Positions 6,426 to 14,236 are shown, numbered from the stretch's first letter. The stretch: 35,487 nt of DNA from Gemmiger formicilis (GCF_016901605.1 NZ_JACJKP010000005.1:1-35487), one strand, 5' to 3'. Program-made: numbers and translations. The notes: generated from the letters alone by a model not told the origin.

Positions 6426-6731
6426 ATGCGAAAAGCTGTGGCTTTGGTTGGCGCTGTTCTTTTGGCTTTTTCTCTTTGTTCGTGTGAAGAGAAAATCTCT
6501 GAGGGAACAATCTACGAGAAGAAGTTTGAACCGGCACATACCGTAACGTGGACGCAATTTATAGTGGCAGAGAAAGTTCTTGTCCCTGTCGTGCATTCAA
6601 ACCCTGTTCCCGATTCTTGGTACTTTTCCATTTTCCAGGGTGACGGGGACGAAAGAGAAACCGCCCGCTGGAAAGTGTCCGAAAGCCAGTACAACAGCTA
6701 TGAGGTGGGTGACTACTTTGTAGCAGAATAG
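6426..6731 (+). CDS. Phage-encoded lipoprotein
   Basis: 101 residues. It has an N-terminal Sec/Tat-independent lipoprotein signal: Arg-Lys, then a hydrophobic core AVALVGAVLLAF, then lipobox LCSC with the lipidated Cys at position 20. The mature part is a small beta-rich domain (KKFEPAHTVTWTQF, WYFSIFQG, W-K-V-S-E-x2-Y-x5-VGDYF). It would be anchored outside the cytoplasmic membrane. Phage lipoproteins are known superinfection-exclusion factors, so that is the leading hypothesis. GGGGAGGTG precedes the start. A long upstream extension of the frame overlaps the previous gene and is not used. Confidence 0.78.
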   Translation: MRKAVALVGAVLLAFSLCSCEEKISEGTIYEKKFEPAHTVTWTQFIVAEKVLVPVVHSNPVPDSWYFSIFQGDGDERETARWKVSESQYNSYEVGDYFVAE

Positions 6732-6784
6732 TTATGTCGATATGTACACCGTCATACGGCGGTGGTGGAGATAAGGAGGATACT

Positions 6785-7066
6785 ATGGACAAACAATACC
6801 CGGCGGGTCTGCCAGACTGCTGCTACAGCATCGGGCCTAAAACGCGGGCACCGGTGCAGATTTACCGGGGAGACAGCACGCTGTATGGCGTGGCTTTGCG
6901 CGAGAACGTGGACGCCTTGAATGCCAAGCACGGCGTTGACCGCCGCACCGAGGCCGCTATGCTGGGCGGAGCCATCAAAGGCTGGGACAGCCCCTGGGCG
7001 GACCCGGCGCACTACGATGATAACGGGGCCTACATTGGCCCGGAAGTGGAGGAAAACAATGGCTGA
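6785..7066 (+). CDS. Conserved-looking early phage protein, unknown
   Basis: 93 residues, start MDKQYPAG after AAGGAGGATACT. There is a central segment LRENVDALNAKHGVDRRTEAAMLGGA and a Trp/Tyr-rich acidic end. It looks like the small protein commonly placed ahead of recombination genes in clostridial phages, but no family is assigned. Its end overlaps the next start by 8 bp, indicating translational coupling. Confidence 0.7.
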   Translation: MDKQYPAGLPDCCYSIGPKTRAPVQIYRGDSTLYGVALRENVDALNAKHGVDRRTEAAMLGGAIKGWDSPWADPAHYDDNGAYIGPEVEENNG

Positions 7067-7619
7067 AGAAAGCAAAATCCCGCGCCTGGACCGCCCGCTG
7101 CGGGCGGATGAAGTGGTGCTGCAGGTGCTGGAGACAACCAAGGATTGGGTGCGGGTGCGCCTGTGGCCCAAGGTGGATGCGGTACGCAGCATTTTGGAAG
7201 AATATGACAGCGTGTGTTCCCTGTCTTATGCGGTCCGGCACTATGCCTGTGGGCGCGCTCTCTATTGTGGTGTTGGTATCTCAGACAATACATCGGACGA
7301 ACTTGTTTACCGCGATGCCTGCGCGATTTCCACCTATCATGTGACCGGAGACCCGGCACAAGATGAATGTGACAGCAGCTTCCTGGCGGCTGCCAGCCTG
7401 TGGGGCGTGGCCCTGCCGGTGCTGCGGATGCCCTTCATGCGCTTGTCGGCGGAACAGGTGCATATTATTCCGGACGCTCTTCCCGGTAGCGACCGGATTA
7501 AGGGATATGTGATGGACGATGTTTTGACCTGCACAGAATTGGGATATGAAAACGGGGATCTTACACTGGTGCAGTTTACAAAACCGAATGGGAAGAAACT
7601 GTTATGGCAAAAAAGCTGA
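7059..7619 (+). CDS. Rad52/Sak-like single-strand annealing protein candidate
   Basis: 186 residues. The layout recalls phage Rad52-like annealases: a segment VDAVRSILEEYDSVCSLSYA as in the helix before the core, Cys/Tyr-rich strands giving CGVGISD, and then FLAAASLWGVALPVLRMP. The last segment matches the family pattern of a helix ending W/FG followed by an LP pair. It lies directly upstream of a NinB-like gene and SSB, where a phage recombinase is expected, and no RecT, Erf or RecA-like gene is otherwise seen. The family call needs a profile search. Confidence 0.5.
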   Translation: MAEESKIPRLDRPLRADEVVLQVLETTKDWVRVRLWPKVDAVRSILEEYDSVCSLSYAVRHYACGRALYCGVGISDNTSDELVYRDACAISTYHVTGDPAQDECDSSFLAAASLWGVALPVLRMPFMRLSAEQVHIIPDALPGSDRIKGYVMDDVLTCTELGYENGDLTLVQFTKPNGKKLLWQKS

Positions 7620-8155
7620 TCGCGCACCTGGCCGCCTGGTATGAGCCTGGCCCGGCGGGCGGCCGGGGACGGTTCCAGACGGACGGTGGATATCTGCTGG
7701 AAGAACAGCGGATGTACGCCGAGCTGGAAGCCAAGGCACGTGGCCAGCCCCTGGCGGTGGAAATCGAGATCCGGCCTGTGCGGGACCGCCGCACGCTACA
7801 GCAAAACAGACTTATGTGGGTTTTGCTTACAAAAATGGCAAAGCATTACGGAAACATGACAGCAGAGTCATGCTATCTGAATATGTTGGATGAGGCCGGA
7901 ATTGACACCGAAATATGGCAGGTGCCTGTTAAGGCGCTACCGATTATCCGCAATGAGCGAAAAGTGGTAGATGTGCAAGAGCTGCTAAGTGATGATGTGT
8001 GTGTAGTCAGAGTGGGTCTGGGCAGCAGCACATTTACCCGGGCGGAAATGGCCGAGTTTATCGACCGCATTTTTGACCGGTTGGCCGAGATGGGCGTGAG
8101 CGATGCCGAGACTACCCAGCAATACAGAGATTGGAGGTTGCAGCGGGATGGCTAA
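7604..8155 (+). CDS. NinB-like phage recombination protein
   Basis: 183 residues, overlapping the previous gene by 16 bp. The segment IRPVRDRRTLQQNRLMWVLLTKMA is typical of NinB/Orf-type and related phage recombination proteins, which start with a beta strand and then RT-x2-QN-x2-MW. A later STFTRAEMAEFIDRIF is also usual near the C-terminus. These proteins act as recombination mediators that help load annealases onto SSB-coated DNA. It is placed between the Rad52-like candidate and SSB, which fits. Confidence 0.65.
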   Translation: MAKKLIAHLAAWYEPGPAGGRGRFQTDGGYLLEEQRMYAELEAKARGQPLAVEIEIRPVRDRRTLQQNRLMWVLLTKMAKHYGNMTAESCYLNMLDEAGIDTEIWQVPVKALPIIRNERKVVDVQELLSDDVCVVRVGLGSSTFTRAEMAEFIDRIFDRLAEMGVSDAETTQQYRDWRLQRDG

Positions 8156-8462
8156 GAGCATTATGCAGGTGGGCCGATATTGCTATATTTGCAAAAAAGA
8201 TTACAACCTGTATACCACCACAAATTTGGAAGAACACCATGTGTTTGGCGGCCCGCTGCGGCCCCTATCCGAGCACTACGGCCTGAAGGTCTACTTATGT
8301 CACCGCCACCACAATGAGCCGCCCCTGGGCGTGCATTTTAACGCCACGGCCCGCTGGCGCCTGGAACGGGATGCCAAACGCGCGTTTGACCTTAGGCACG
8401 GCGCCGGGATGCTGGACAAGCTGATCAAGCGTGTGCAGGAGGAGGCCCCCCATGCGGTTTGA
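8148..8462 (+). CDS. HNH-like zinc-binding phage protein
   Basis: 104 residues. It has a pair C-x2-C near residue 10 (YCYICKK), a central EEHHVFGGPLR, and then VYLCHRHHN, followed by GVHFN. This is the arrangement of small phage HNH/His-Me-finger-type proteins found in recombination clusters. Without a complete Asn-His spacing check, nuclease activity is uncertain. The start MAKSIM overlaps the previous gene by 8 bp; TTGGAGG is 11-17 bases upstream. Confidence 0.65.
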   Translation: MAKSIMQVGRYCYICKKDYNLYTTTNLEEHHVFGGPLRPLSEHYGLKVYLCHRHHNEPPLGVHFNATARWRLERDAKRAFDLRHGAGMLDKLIKRVQEEAPHAV

Positions 8463-8622
8463 AATCAAAGACAAGACCGGCCGGGTGGTGATGTGGACTG
8501 TGGATGTCTGCTGTGTGCCTTCTTCTTCCCTGCTGGCCGATATGAGGGCCGCTGGGTACAAAACTTATGTGGACGGGAAACTGATTCGCAAAGGAGGATT
8601 GGACGTTGGAAATTGCCAATAA
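8452..8622 (+). CDS. Small phage protein, unknown
   Basis: 56 residues, MRFEIKDKTGRVVMWTVDVC..., likely beta-rich. GCAGGAGGAGG precedes ATG, and it overlaps the upstream gene by 11 bp and the downstream gene by 17 bp. No family is recognised. Confidence 0.6.
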   Translation: MRFEIKDKTGRVVMWTVDVCCVPSSSLLADMRAAGYKTYVDGKLIRKGGLDVGNCQ

Positions 8623-8977
8623 AAAAAGCATTTTGGAAATGGCTATGGGCGGCATTGCAGAGGTGGTAGACCGTGAGGTTGACCGGGTAATCTGCAACGT
8701 GATGGACCCCAGTACCAAGGCCACCGCAAAGCGGAAAATTGTTTTGACGATGGTCTTTGAGCCGGATGAATACCGGGAGCGCCTGGATATGGATGTACAG
8801 GCCAAAGCTACCCTGGCCCCGGTGACACCTATCAAAACTACCCTGTGCATTACCAAGGGCCGGGGCGGTGAACTGCTGATGGCGGAAATGATGCCGCAGG
8901 TGCCGGGCCAGATCGACATGGACGGCGGGGAAAGCCCCGAACCCGCTATTGCCAAGGTGGGGCGCATGACGTACTAA
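8606..8977 (+). CDS. Phage protein of the 'replication terminator protein' type
   Basis: 123 residues, starting with TTG eight bases after AAAGGAGG; no ATG fits. The pattern is a helix, then DREVDRVICNVMDPSTK, then KRKIVLTMVFEPDEYRE and VQAKATLAPVTPIKTTL. It matches small proteins often labelled replication terminator protein in clostridial phages. That label has no clear experimental basis, so function stays open. It lies in the recombination/replication operon. Confidence 0.6.
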   Translation: MEIANKKSILEMAMGGIAEVVDREVDRVICNVMDPSTKATAKRKIVLTMVFEPDEYRERLDMDVQAKATLAPVTPIKTTLCITKGRGGELLMAEMMPQVPGQIDMDGGESPEPAIAKVGRMTY

Positions 8978-8990
8978 GGAGGTACATACC

Positions 8991-9740
8991 ATGGGAGAAA
9001 GTTTTTTGAAAGACGCCATTGACCGCATTTTGGAGATGGCAGCACCGAAGACGTACCAGATCGGGCCGTATACTTATGCGTCCCAGGAGTTGGTATTGGT
9101 GGACACCGCACCCAGCCGTCCGAAGGATTTTTGCGTGGACACGCTCAGCGGCCTGGTGCGGATCATCAAAGAGGAAGGGGCGCGGCTGGATGTAAAGCTG
9201 TTGGTGCAGGTGGAAGACCAGCGCCATGTGGCTGTTTGGAGCGACTATTTGGGCGACCGTGTGGAACGCGCCCGCAAATATGATCGCTGGCGCCTTTACA
9301 CTGCAGAGGCGGATGTGCCCCGCATTACGGTGGGCCAGTACATGGACCAGCAACAGGCCATCATTGAGCTGCAGAGCCTGCACAACGCCACCCCGGACCG
9401 TGATTATCTGCTGGACCTGTTGAGCAAGATCGACGTGACCCAGGGCGTCAAGAGCACCGACAACGGCGTGACCCAGGAGGCCACCGTCAAAACCGGCGTG
9501 GTGCTGAAAGATACAGTGCCTGTCAAGCCTATTGTGGAATTGCAGCCGTTCCGCACCTTCCTGGAGATCGACCAGCCGGTGAGCAAGTTCCTGCTGCGGG
9601 TGGATGAGTACGGCAGAGCGGGCCTGTTTGAGGCTGACGGCGGCGCCTGGAAACTGGAAGCCAAACGCAGCATTGCAGCCTGGTTGAGCGACGCACTGGA
9701 CGCAGAGATTGAAGCGGGCAAGGTTGTTGTTATGATCTGA
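8991..9740 (+). CDS. YfdQ/DUF2303-like phage protein
   Basis: 249 residues, with AGGAGGTACATACC before ATG. The C-terminal part has the run PFRTFLEIDQPVSKFLLRV, then GLFEADGGAWKLEA, and a final helix. This is characteristic of a widespread phage family related to E. coli YfdQ (DUF2303). The role is unknown. It is encoded next to SSB and before replication genes, suggesting a DNA-metabolism role. Confidence 0.6.
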   Translation: MGESFLKDAIDRILEMAAPKTYQIGPYTYASQELVLVDTAPSRPKDFCVDTLSGLVRIIKEEGARLDVKLLVQVEDQRHVAVWSDYLGDRVERARKYDRWRLYTAEADVPRITVGQYMDQQQAIIELQSLHNATPDRDYLLDLLSKIDVTQGVKSTDNGVTQEATVKTGVVLKDTVPVKPIVELQPFRTFLEIDQPVSKFLLRVDEYGRAGLFEADGGAWKLEAKRSIAAWLSDALDAEIEAGKVVVMI

Positions 9741-9749
9741 GGTACCGGG

Positions 9750-10250
9750 ATGCTGAATGTAGTTGCTATTATGGACCGTCTGGCCTTTGACCCTCAGATG
9801 CGTCAGACTACCACCGGAAAGAGCGTGGCAACCTTCCGCATTGCCTGTGACCGGGGCCGCAAGGATGCCAACGGCCAGATGCAGACCGATTGGCTGGACG
9901 TGGTGGCCTGGGACAAGCTGGCCGACTTTGTGTATAAGTGGTTCGGCAAAGGGCAGCTGATTGCTGTGTCGGGCCGCCTGCAGAGCCGGACTTACCAGGA
10001 CAAGAACGGGAACAACCGCACTGTGGTGGAAATCGTGGCCAACTCTCTGAATTTTGCCGGGGGGAAGACCGCTGCGGAAACGCAGCAGGGCACCGCATAC
10101 GCTGCGCCAGCGCAGCGCCAGACGAGTGCTCTGGACGATGATCCCTATGCGGTGATTTCCGACGATGAAGAAAGATTTACCCTTCTGATTTTGGAGAACG
10201 TTTATGAAGCAAAAGGCTTTATTGGACTATGTTACCGAGTGGGGCCGTGA
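9750..10250 (+). CDS. ssb: Single-stranded DNA-binding protein, frame-disrupted acidic tip
   Basis: An OB-fold SSB: MLNVVAIMDRLAFDPQ, GKSVATFRIACDR, DWLDVVAWDKLADF, GQLIAVSGRLQSRTY and VEIVANSL are canonical, within residues 1-105. A flexible Gln/Ala linker follows. The usual end of such proteins is an acidic tip ending DLPF. Here the frame reads DDEERFTLL and runs on 20 residues to 10250. In the +1 frame from 10174, GAT TTA CCC TTC TGA encodes exactly D-L-P-F-stop, ending at 10188. So one extra A in 10171-10173 removes the protein-interaction tip, unless ribosomes shift or the base is an error. Confidence 0.93.
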   Translation: MLNVVAIMDRLAFDPQMRQTTTGKSVATFRIACDRGRKDANGQMQTDWLDVVAWDKLADFVYKWFGKGQLIAVSGRLQSRTYQDKNGNNRTVVEIVANSLNFAGGKTAAETQQGTAYAAPAQRQTSALDDDPYAVISDDEERFTLLILENVYEAKGFIGLCYRVGP

Positions 10251-10410
10251 GTATGGGAAACAGATGCAAGTGGCCACCGATCCGATACAGAAGGCTGAAT
10301 TGAAAGGGCAGTATCTGGCCTTCCGGCACATTGAAAGTATCCTGACATCTGATTCTATTTGTAGGATTCATGTGTTGGTATACCCCGGTAATCATAGGAT
10401 TGGTATCTAA
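10204..10410 (+). CDS. Small phage protein, unknown
   Basis: 68 residues (MKQKALLDYVTEWGREYGKQ...). It starts 16 bases after the restored SSB stop at 10188 and overlaps the out-of-frame SSB extension. TGGAGAACG lies upstream. The first two thirds are helical and charged; the end is less typical. No family is recognised. Confidence 0.55.
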   Translation: MKQKALLDYVTEWGREYGKQMQVATDPIQKAELKGQYLAFRHIESILTSDSICRIHVLVYPGNHRIGI

Positions 10411-10458
10411 CAGTTTTTTGAAAATCAAAAAGCTGTTATGAGCGTGAAAAAGACCTGG

Positions 10459-10494
10459 CAGGGACGCGCTGAAAAAGCGTGCGGCGCGCCCCTG
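10459..10494. other. GC-rich hairpin before the replication initiator gene
   Basis: CAGGGACGCGC and GCGCGCCCCTG can pair (one bulge) around a 14-nt loop in the 117-bp gap before the initiator gene. No T run follows, so it is not a standard terminator. It may structure the leader of the downstream mRNA. Confidence 0.35.
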
Positions 10495-10527
10495 TATTAA
10501 GGTCGGCCATTTTTAGAGGTAAAAATT

Positions 10528-11328
10528 ATGGAAACGCCTACATTTTACGCGACAATACCGGCATCTGTCAGGTATGACAAAAGGCTCAAACCGGCAGAGA
10601 AACTTCTTTTTGCGGAAATCTGTGCATTGACGAATGTGACTGGTTACTGCTATGCGACCAACTCATATTTTGAGACGCTGTTTGATGCCAGCACCAGAAC
10701 GGTGCAGGGCTGGTTGAAGCACCTACAGGATTGTGGGTTTATCTCGATTGTTCAGGTTGGTGGTGGAGCCGGCGAACCAAGGGCAGAAAGAAGAATCAGC
10801 CCGCTGGTTGGGATGGCATGTGTGCCGATGACCCCCGCAGAAAAATGCGCCACCCCCGCAGAAAATTGCGGGGGGACCCCCGCAAAAAAATGCGCCACCC
10901 CCCCGCAAAAAAATGCGGGTAGATTATTACAAGATAGATTATTACAAGATATATCAATACACGCGGGCGCGCGCGCGAAGAAATCCCCGGAGGATGTGTT
11001 TGCAGAGTATGCTGATGGACACCCAGCCCTCCTGAATACCCTAGGCGATTTTATCCGACACCGGGAAGGAAAAAAGAAGCCGCTTTCCATTGAGGGCGCC
11101 GTGAGGGTGTGCAGGCGGTTGGATGCCCTGGCGAAAGAGGCCAGTGTTTCCGATGTGGACGGCTACAAGGTGGCGGTGCTGGATCAAAGCATGGAGCGAG
11201 GTTGGGACGGACTCTTCCCGCTGAAATATGAGTTTGCGGACAAACCCGTGGTACATGCATCGCCCGGCGGGGCCGCGCCGGCGCCGCGCCAGATCGGGCC
11301 GGATGAGGATATCAGCAAGTATTTTTGA
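10528..11328 (+). CDS. HTH replication initiator with internal origin repeats
   Basis: 266 residues. The N-terminal 90 residues form a helix-turn-helix of the HTH_36/RepA type (YDKRLKPAEKLLFAEICALT, then GYCYATNSYFETLF and STRTVQGWLKHLQDCGFI). The central stretch encodes the repetitive peptide TPAEKCATPAENCGG and RLLQDRLLQD. It is repetitive because the DNA here carries iterons (10831-10920) and AT-rich repeats (10921-10950). The C-terminal 110 residues are helical and probably interact with helicase. This is the lambda O-like arrangement, with origin inside initiator. DnaB follows downstream. Confidence 0.8.
   Translation: METPTFYATIPASVRYDKRLKPAEKLLFAEICALTNVTGYCYATNSYFETLFDASTRTVQGWLKHLQDCGFISIVQVGGGAGEPRAERRISPLVGMACVPMTPAEKCATPAENCGGTPAKKCATPPQKNAGRLLQDRLLQDISIHAGARAKKSPEDVFAEYADGHPALLNTLGDFIRHREGKKKPLSIEGAVRVCRRLDALAKEASVSDVDGYKVAVLDQSMERGWDGLFPLKYEFADKPVVHASPGGAAPAPRQIGPDEDISKYF
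10831..10920. repeat. Four iterons, probable phage replication origin
   Basis: Four tandem copies of about 21-24 bp with core ACCCCCGCARAAAAATGCG start at 10831, 10852, 10876 and 10897. Small differences lie in the A run and at the 3' edge. They lie inside the initiator gene and are followed at once by AT-rich repeats, the layout of iteron origins in lambda-type initiator genes. Confidence 0.75.
10921..10950. repeat. AT-rich tandem repeat, probable unwinding element
   Basis: AGATTATTACAAGAT repeated twice exactly (10921-10935 and 10936-10950), then ATATATCAATAC. The AT-rich block sits between the iterons and an alternating GC run (about 10962-10977). Confidence 0.65.
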
Positions 11329-11342
11329 GGGCATGGTGTTTT

Positions 11343-11960
11343 ATGAAAAAAATTCCTACTTTGTTTGACCGTCTTTATTGCGGGCATAAGATTGTTGGCA
11401 TTACAGATTCGGTCCATGAAGGCATGGATTGGGTTCTAAATGGAGAAGGCGTTGCAACTGTTAAAATTGACGGTTCTTGCTGCGCGATTATTAACGGGGT
11501 ACTGTACAAACGGTACGATGCAAAGAAAGGAAAAAAGCCTCCCATTGGGGCAATTCCTTGCCAGCCGGAGCCTGACGCTATTACAGGACATTGGCCGCAT
11601 TGGATAAAAGTGGACTACAACAATCCGTCTGACAAATGGTTTAGGTTGGCTTTTATTTATACCTTGGATGATTGCTATGTTGCTGGGCGGCATGAAGGTC
11701 TCATTGATGGCACATATGAGGCAATTGGCCCTCATTTTCAGGGCAATCCTTACAATTTGCCGGAGGACAGACTGGTTAAGCATGGAACGGAAATCGTATA
11801 TGTTGAGCGGTCTTTTTCTGGAATTAAGCAATATTTGGAAAACCATGAAATTGAGGGGCTTGTCTTTTGGAAAGATGGAAAGCCTCAATGCAAAATCAAG
11901 AGAAGTGATTTTGGGTTTGAATGGCCTGTAAAGAAAGGCGGCGAGAATGAACAGCAGTAA
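11343..11960 (+). CDS. RNA-ligase-like nucleotidyltransferase
   Basis: 205 residues. The motifs of covalent nucleotidyltransferases are in order: motif I KIDG (41-44, Lys41 the expected adenylated residue), YKRYDAKKG as motif Ia, DGTYEAIGPHFQGNP as motif III, EGLVFW (171-176) as motif IV and KIKR (184-187) as motif V. This fits the RNA ligase family of phages more than DNA ligases, since no OB-fold follows. It would seal RNA (perhaps tRNA) nicks with ATP. The start MKKIPTLF is preferred over an upstream in-frame GTG or TTG. Codon use looks more AT-rich than in neighbours, suggesting an acquired gene. Confidence 0.75.
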   Translation: MKKIPTLFDRLYCGHKIVGITDSVHEGMDWVLNGEGVATVKIDGSCCAIINGVLYKRYDAKKGKKPPIGAIPCQPEPDAITGHWPHWIKVDYNNPSDKWFRLAFIYTLDDCYVAGRHEGLIDGTYEAIGPHFQGNPYNLPEDRLVKHGTEIVYVERSFSGIKQYLENHEIEGLVFWKDGKPQCKIKRSDFGFEWPVKKGGENEQQ

Positions 11961-12105
11961 ACGTCGCCACGACGGTGGGGCTTATCGTCAGTACAAGACG
12001 ATGATGGCTGCCCATGCCAAAGAAGGCAAAGACCGGGCTGCATCCCGGCGGAAGATTCCAAACCACAAACGTGACCGCCCGGCGGGCGGCAAACGGGAGG
12101 CGTAA
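11947..12105 (+). CDS. Small basic phage protein, unknown
   Basis: 52 residues, strongly basic (MNSSKRRHDGGAYRQYK...), ending RPAGGKREA. It overlaps the ligase gene by 14 bp and ends three bases before the helicase start, so it sits cleanly in the operon. It resembles a nucleic-acid-binding peptide in composition only. Confidence 0.55.
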   Translation: MNSSKRRHDGGAYRQYKTMMAAHAKEGKDRAASRRKIPNHKRDRPAGGKREA

Positions 12106-12108
12106 ACC

Positions 12109-13419
12109 ATGAGCAAGCTGTCACCAGCCCAGCAGCACCAGCTGGCTTTTATCGGCGCTGCCCTGCTGGTCCCAAAAGAAGCCAGGGACAGTATTATGCG
12201 TATGTCCCCGGCCATGTTTGAGCAAGGCGCGCTGCGTGATGTTTTTACCGCGATCTACCAGTTGTCGTTTGAGGGTAAAGGCGTTGACCCTCTGACTGTT
12301 GCCCACCGAGCCGGTGATCAGCACCGGCAGTTGATCTTGACTGCAGCCCAGACCTGCCCTAGTGTGAGCCATGTAGCGGACTACGAAACTCTGATCATTG
12401 AAGACTGGAGGCAGAGTTTGATTCAAGCCGCCATGGCCGAGGCCCAGATGAGTGGAGATAGCAGCGACGCGATTTGCGCCAAACTGCGGGCGGCGTTGAA
12501 TATCCAGGATGCTATAGCGGCCCAGCAGCTGGACAGCAGTGCCCAGGAATTTGACGCTGTTCTGGATCGGACGGTTGAAGGGCTACATAAGCCAGACAAC
12601 ACACTGAAAACCGGGTGGAAGCCTGTGGACCGGTTTGGAATGTTTGAGCGCACCAACGTGGTGGTGCTGGCCGGTCGGCCCGGCTGCGGCAAAACTGATT
12701 TTGCTATCAATCTGGCAGCAAGGTTTTCTAAACGCTACCACACCTACTACCTGACTTTGGAGGAAACTGCTGAAAAGCTGATGACCCGCATCCTATCCAA
12801 GGCTTGCAGGATTGATGCCGCCAAAATGCGGGACAAGACTTTAAGCGCGGATGAATTTGCCATTATCGACAATGCCCGGCAGGCCTTGAAGCATCACCAC
12901 AACATGGTACTGGAGGACGGTGCCAACATGACTGTGGAGAGCATCCGGGCGCGACTGCTGAAACATAAGCCCGACATTGCCTTTATTGACCACATCGGTC
13001 TGATTGCCGGTGATCCGCGCGCTAAGGAGTACGAGCGGCTTAGTGATATTACCCGGCAGCTGAAAGTTCTGGCCATGCAGATGGGCATTGTGATCGTGGA
13101 GCTGTGCCAGCTTAACCGGCAAGTGGTGCGCACTGGCGGGAAATATGCTTCCCTGGCGGATCTTCGCGGCAGCGGCACGATTGAACAGGACGCCAACGTG
13201 GTTATGTTTGTACAAAACATCCCGGCGGATATGTCGGATGAACTGCATGACACTGACGATTACCGCCCCAGCGGTGTGATGGTTGGGAAAAACCGGGAAG
13301 GCGGTCTAGGTGAGATCCACATGCAATGGCGCCCCCAATACCATGATTGGTTGCCTGAGGGGTCGATTTACCCCCAGGATGAAGGCGGCGAAGCCGGGCC
13401 GAGATTCCCGGAGGAATGA
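12109..13419 (+). CDS. dnaB: Replicative DNA helicase, DnaB family
   Basis: 436 residues, the usual length. The N-terminal DnaB_N helical domain covers about residues 1-105. The RecA-like motor domain has Walker A GRPGCGKT (near residue 188), Walker B region IAFIDHIGLIAG, and the later motif VIVELCQLNR, followed by LADLRGSGTIEQDANVV. It unwinds the phage fork and would be loaded by the upstream initiator or host loader. It starts three bases after the small basic gene, with AAACGGGAGG upstream. Confidence 0.95.
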   Translation: MSKLSPAQQHQLAFIGAALLVPKEARDSIMRMSPAMFEQGALRDVFTAIYQLSFEGKGVDPLTVAHRAGDQHRQLILTAAQTCPSVSHVADYETLIIEDWRQSLIQAAMAEAQMSGDSSDAICAKLRAALNIQDAIAAQQLDSSAQEFDAVLDRTVEGLHKPDNTLKTGWKPVDRFGMFERTNVVVLAGRPGCGKTDFAINLAARFSKRYHTYYLTLEETAEKLMTRILSKACRIDAAKMRDKTLSADEFAIIDNARQALKHHHNMVLEDGANMTVESIRARLLKHKPDIAFIDHIGLIAGDPRAKEYERLSDITRQLKVLAMQMGIVIVELCQLNRQVVRTGGKYASLADLRGSGTIEQDANVVMFVQNIPADMSDELHDTDDYRPSGVMVGKNREGGLGEIHMQWRPQYHDWLPEGSIYPQDEGGEAGPRFPEE

Positions 13420-13435
13420 GTTTTAGGAGGAAACT

Positions 13436-14236
13436 ATGGAAAAGATTGCAATTATCAACCTGAAAGGCGGTGTGGGCAAAAGCGTCACCACCATCAATTT
13501 GGCAGCTGAGTTTTCGGCCCGTGGCCTGCAGGTGCTTGTGGTAGATTTGGACAAGCAGGCCAACACCACGAAATTTTATAACGCCCTGGATTATGACAAG
13601 CCCAGCACGGCGGACATTTTGACTTGTGCACATGGAATTGCCTACACCATGCAGGTCACCGATACACAAAAGGTCAATTTGGTTCCCGCCAACATGCGAT
13701 TGCTGGCTGCAAACAAGCAGGTATTGCTGGATACCACAGAACCGCAGCAAATCCGGCTTCGGGATGCATTGGAACAGGTTCAGGACCTGTTTGATATTTG
13801 CCTGATGGACTGCCCGCCGGATCTTGATATGGGCAGCATCAACGCCCTGTGTGCAGCTGACTGGGTGATTATCCCGGTGGATTGCGACGAATGGGCCACC
13901 GACGGCCTGCGGGAAGTGCTGGACCAGATGAACAAGTTGCGCATGTACTACAATCCCCGGTTGAAGCTCATGGGAGTGCTGCTGACCAAGTACAACCGCA
14001 CCAATGCCGAAAAGCAGGTGGTGAAGGACGTGGCAGAACTTGGTGTGCTGGTGATGAAATCCATGATCCGTTACACCGTCAAGGTCAAAGAGGCCCGCAG
14101 CGCGCACAAAGCCCTGCGCGATTACGCCCCCGGCGGGACCGCTACCCAGGATTATGCAGACCTGGCCGATGAGGTTTTGGATGTTCTCGGTTTGGATGTG
14201 TCCAATGTGGACACGCAAAAGGATGGTGCACATTGA
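13436..14236 (+). CDS. parA: ParA-family partition ATPase
   Basis: 266 residues with the deviant Walker A box KGGVGKS (10-16), Walker A' DLDKQANTT and Walker B CLMDCPPDL. It belongs to the type Ia/Soj-like ParA class without a long N-terminal DNA-binding domain. It would bind DNA nonspecifically and drive or regulate ParB complexes. TTAGGAGGAAACT precedes ATG. The 3' end contains an exact copy of the dispersed dyad (14198-14214) within codons for DVSNVDT. Its partner is the ParB-like gene at 14859, with two small genes between. Confidence 0.93.
   Translation: MEKIAIINLKGGVGKSVTTINLAAEFSARGLQVLVVDLDKQANTTKFYNALDYDKPSTADILTCAHGIAYTMQVTDTQKVNLVPANMRLLAANKQVLLDTTEPQQIRLRDALEQVQDLFDICLMDCPPDLDMGSINALCAADWVIIPVDCDEWATDGLREVLDQMNKLRMYYNPRLKLMGVLLTKYNRTNAEKQVVKDVAELGVLVMKSMIRYTVKVKEARSAHKALRDYAPGGTATQDYADLADEVLDVLGLDVSNVDTQKDGAH
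14198..14214. repeat. Dispersed dyad copy (exact), inside parA 3' end
   Basis: GTGTCCA-ATG-TGGACAC with exact arms, 22 bp before the parA stop codon. The coding sequence reads through it as VSNVDT. Confidence 0.85.

Noticed and set aside
6734-6750. TATGTCG-ATA-TGTACAC before the gene at 6785
   Set aside because: It sits where a dyad copy would be expected, but too many arm positions differ and the arms do not pair well.
9090-9145. Two TGGACAC sequences inside the YfdQ-like gene (and others at 11022, 27705)
   Set aside because: Only half-sites; the matching left arm is absent, so they were not counted as copies of the dispersed dyad.
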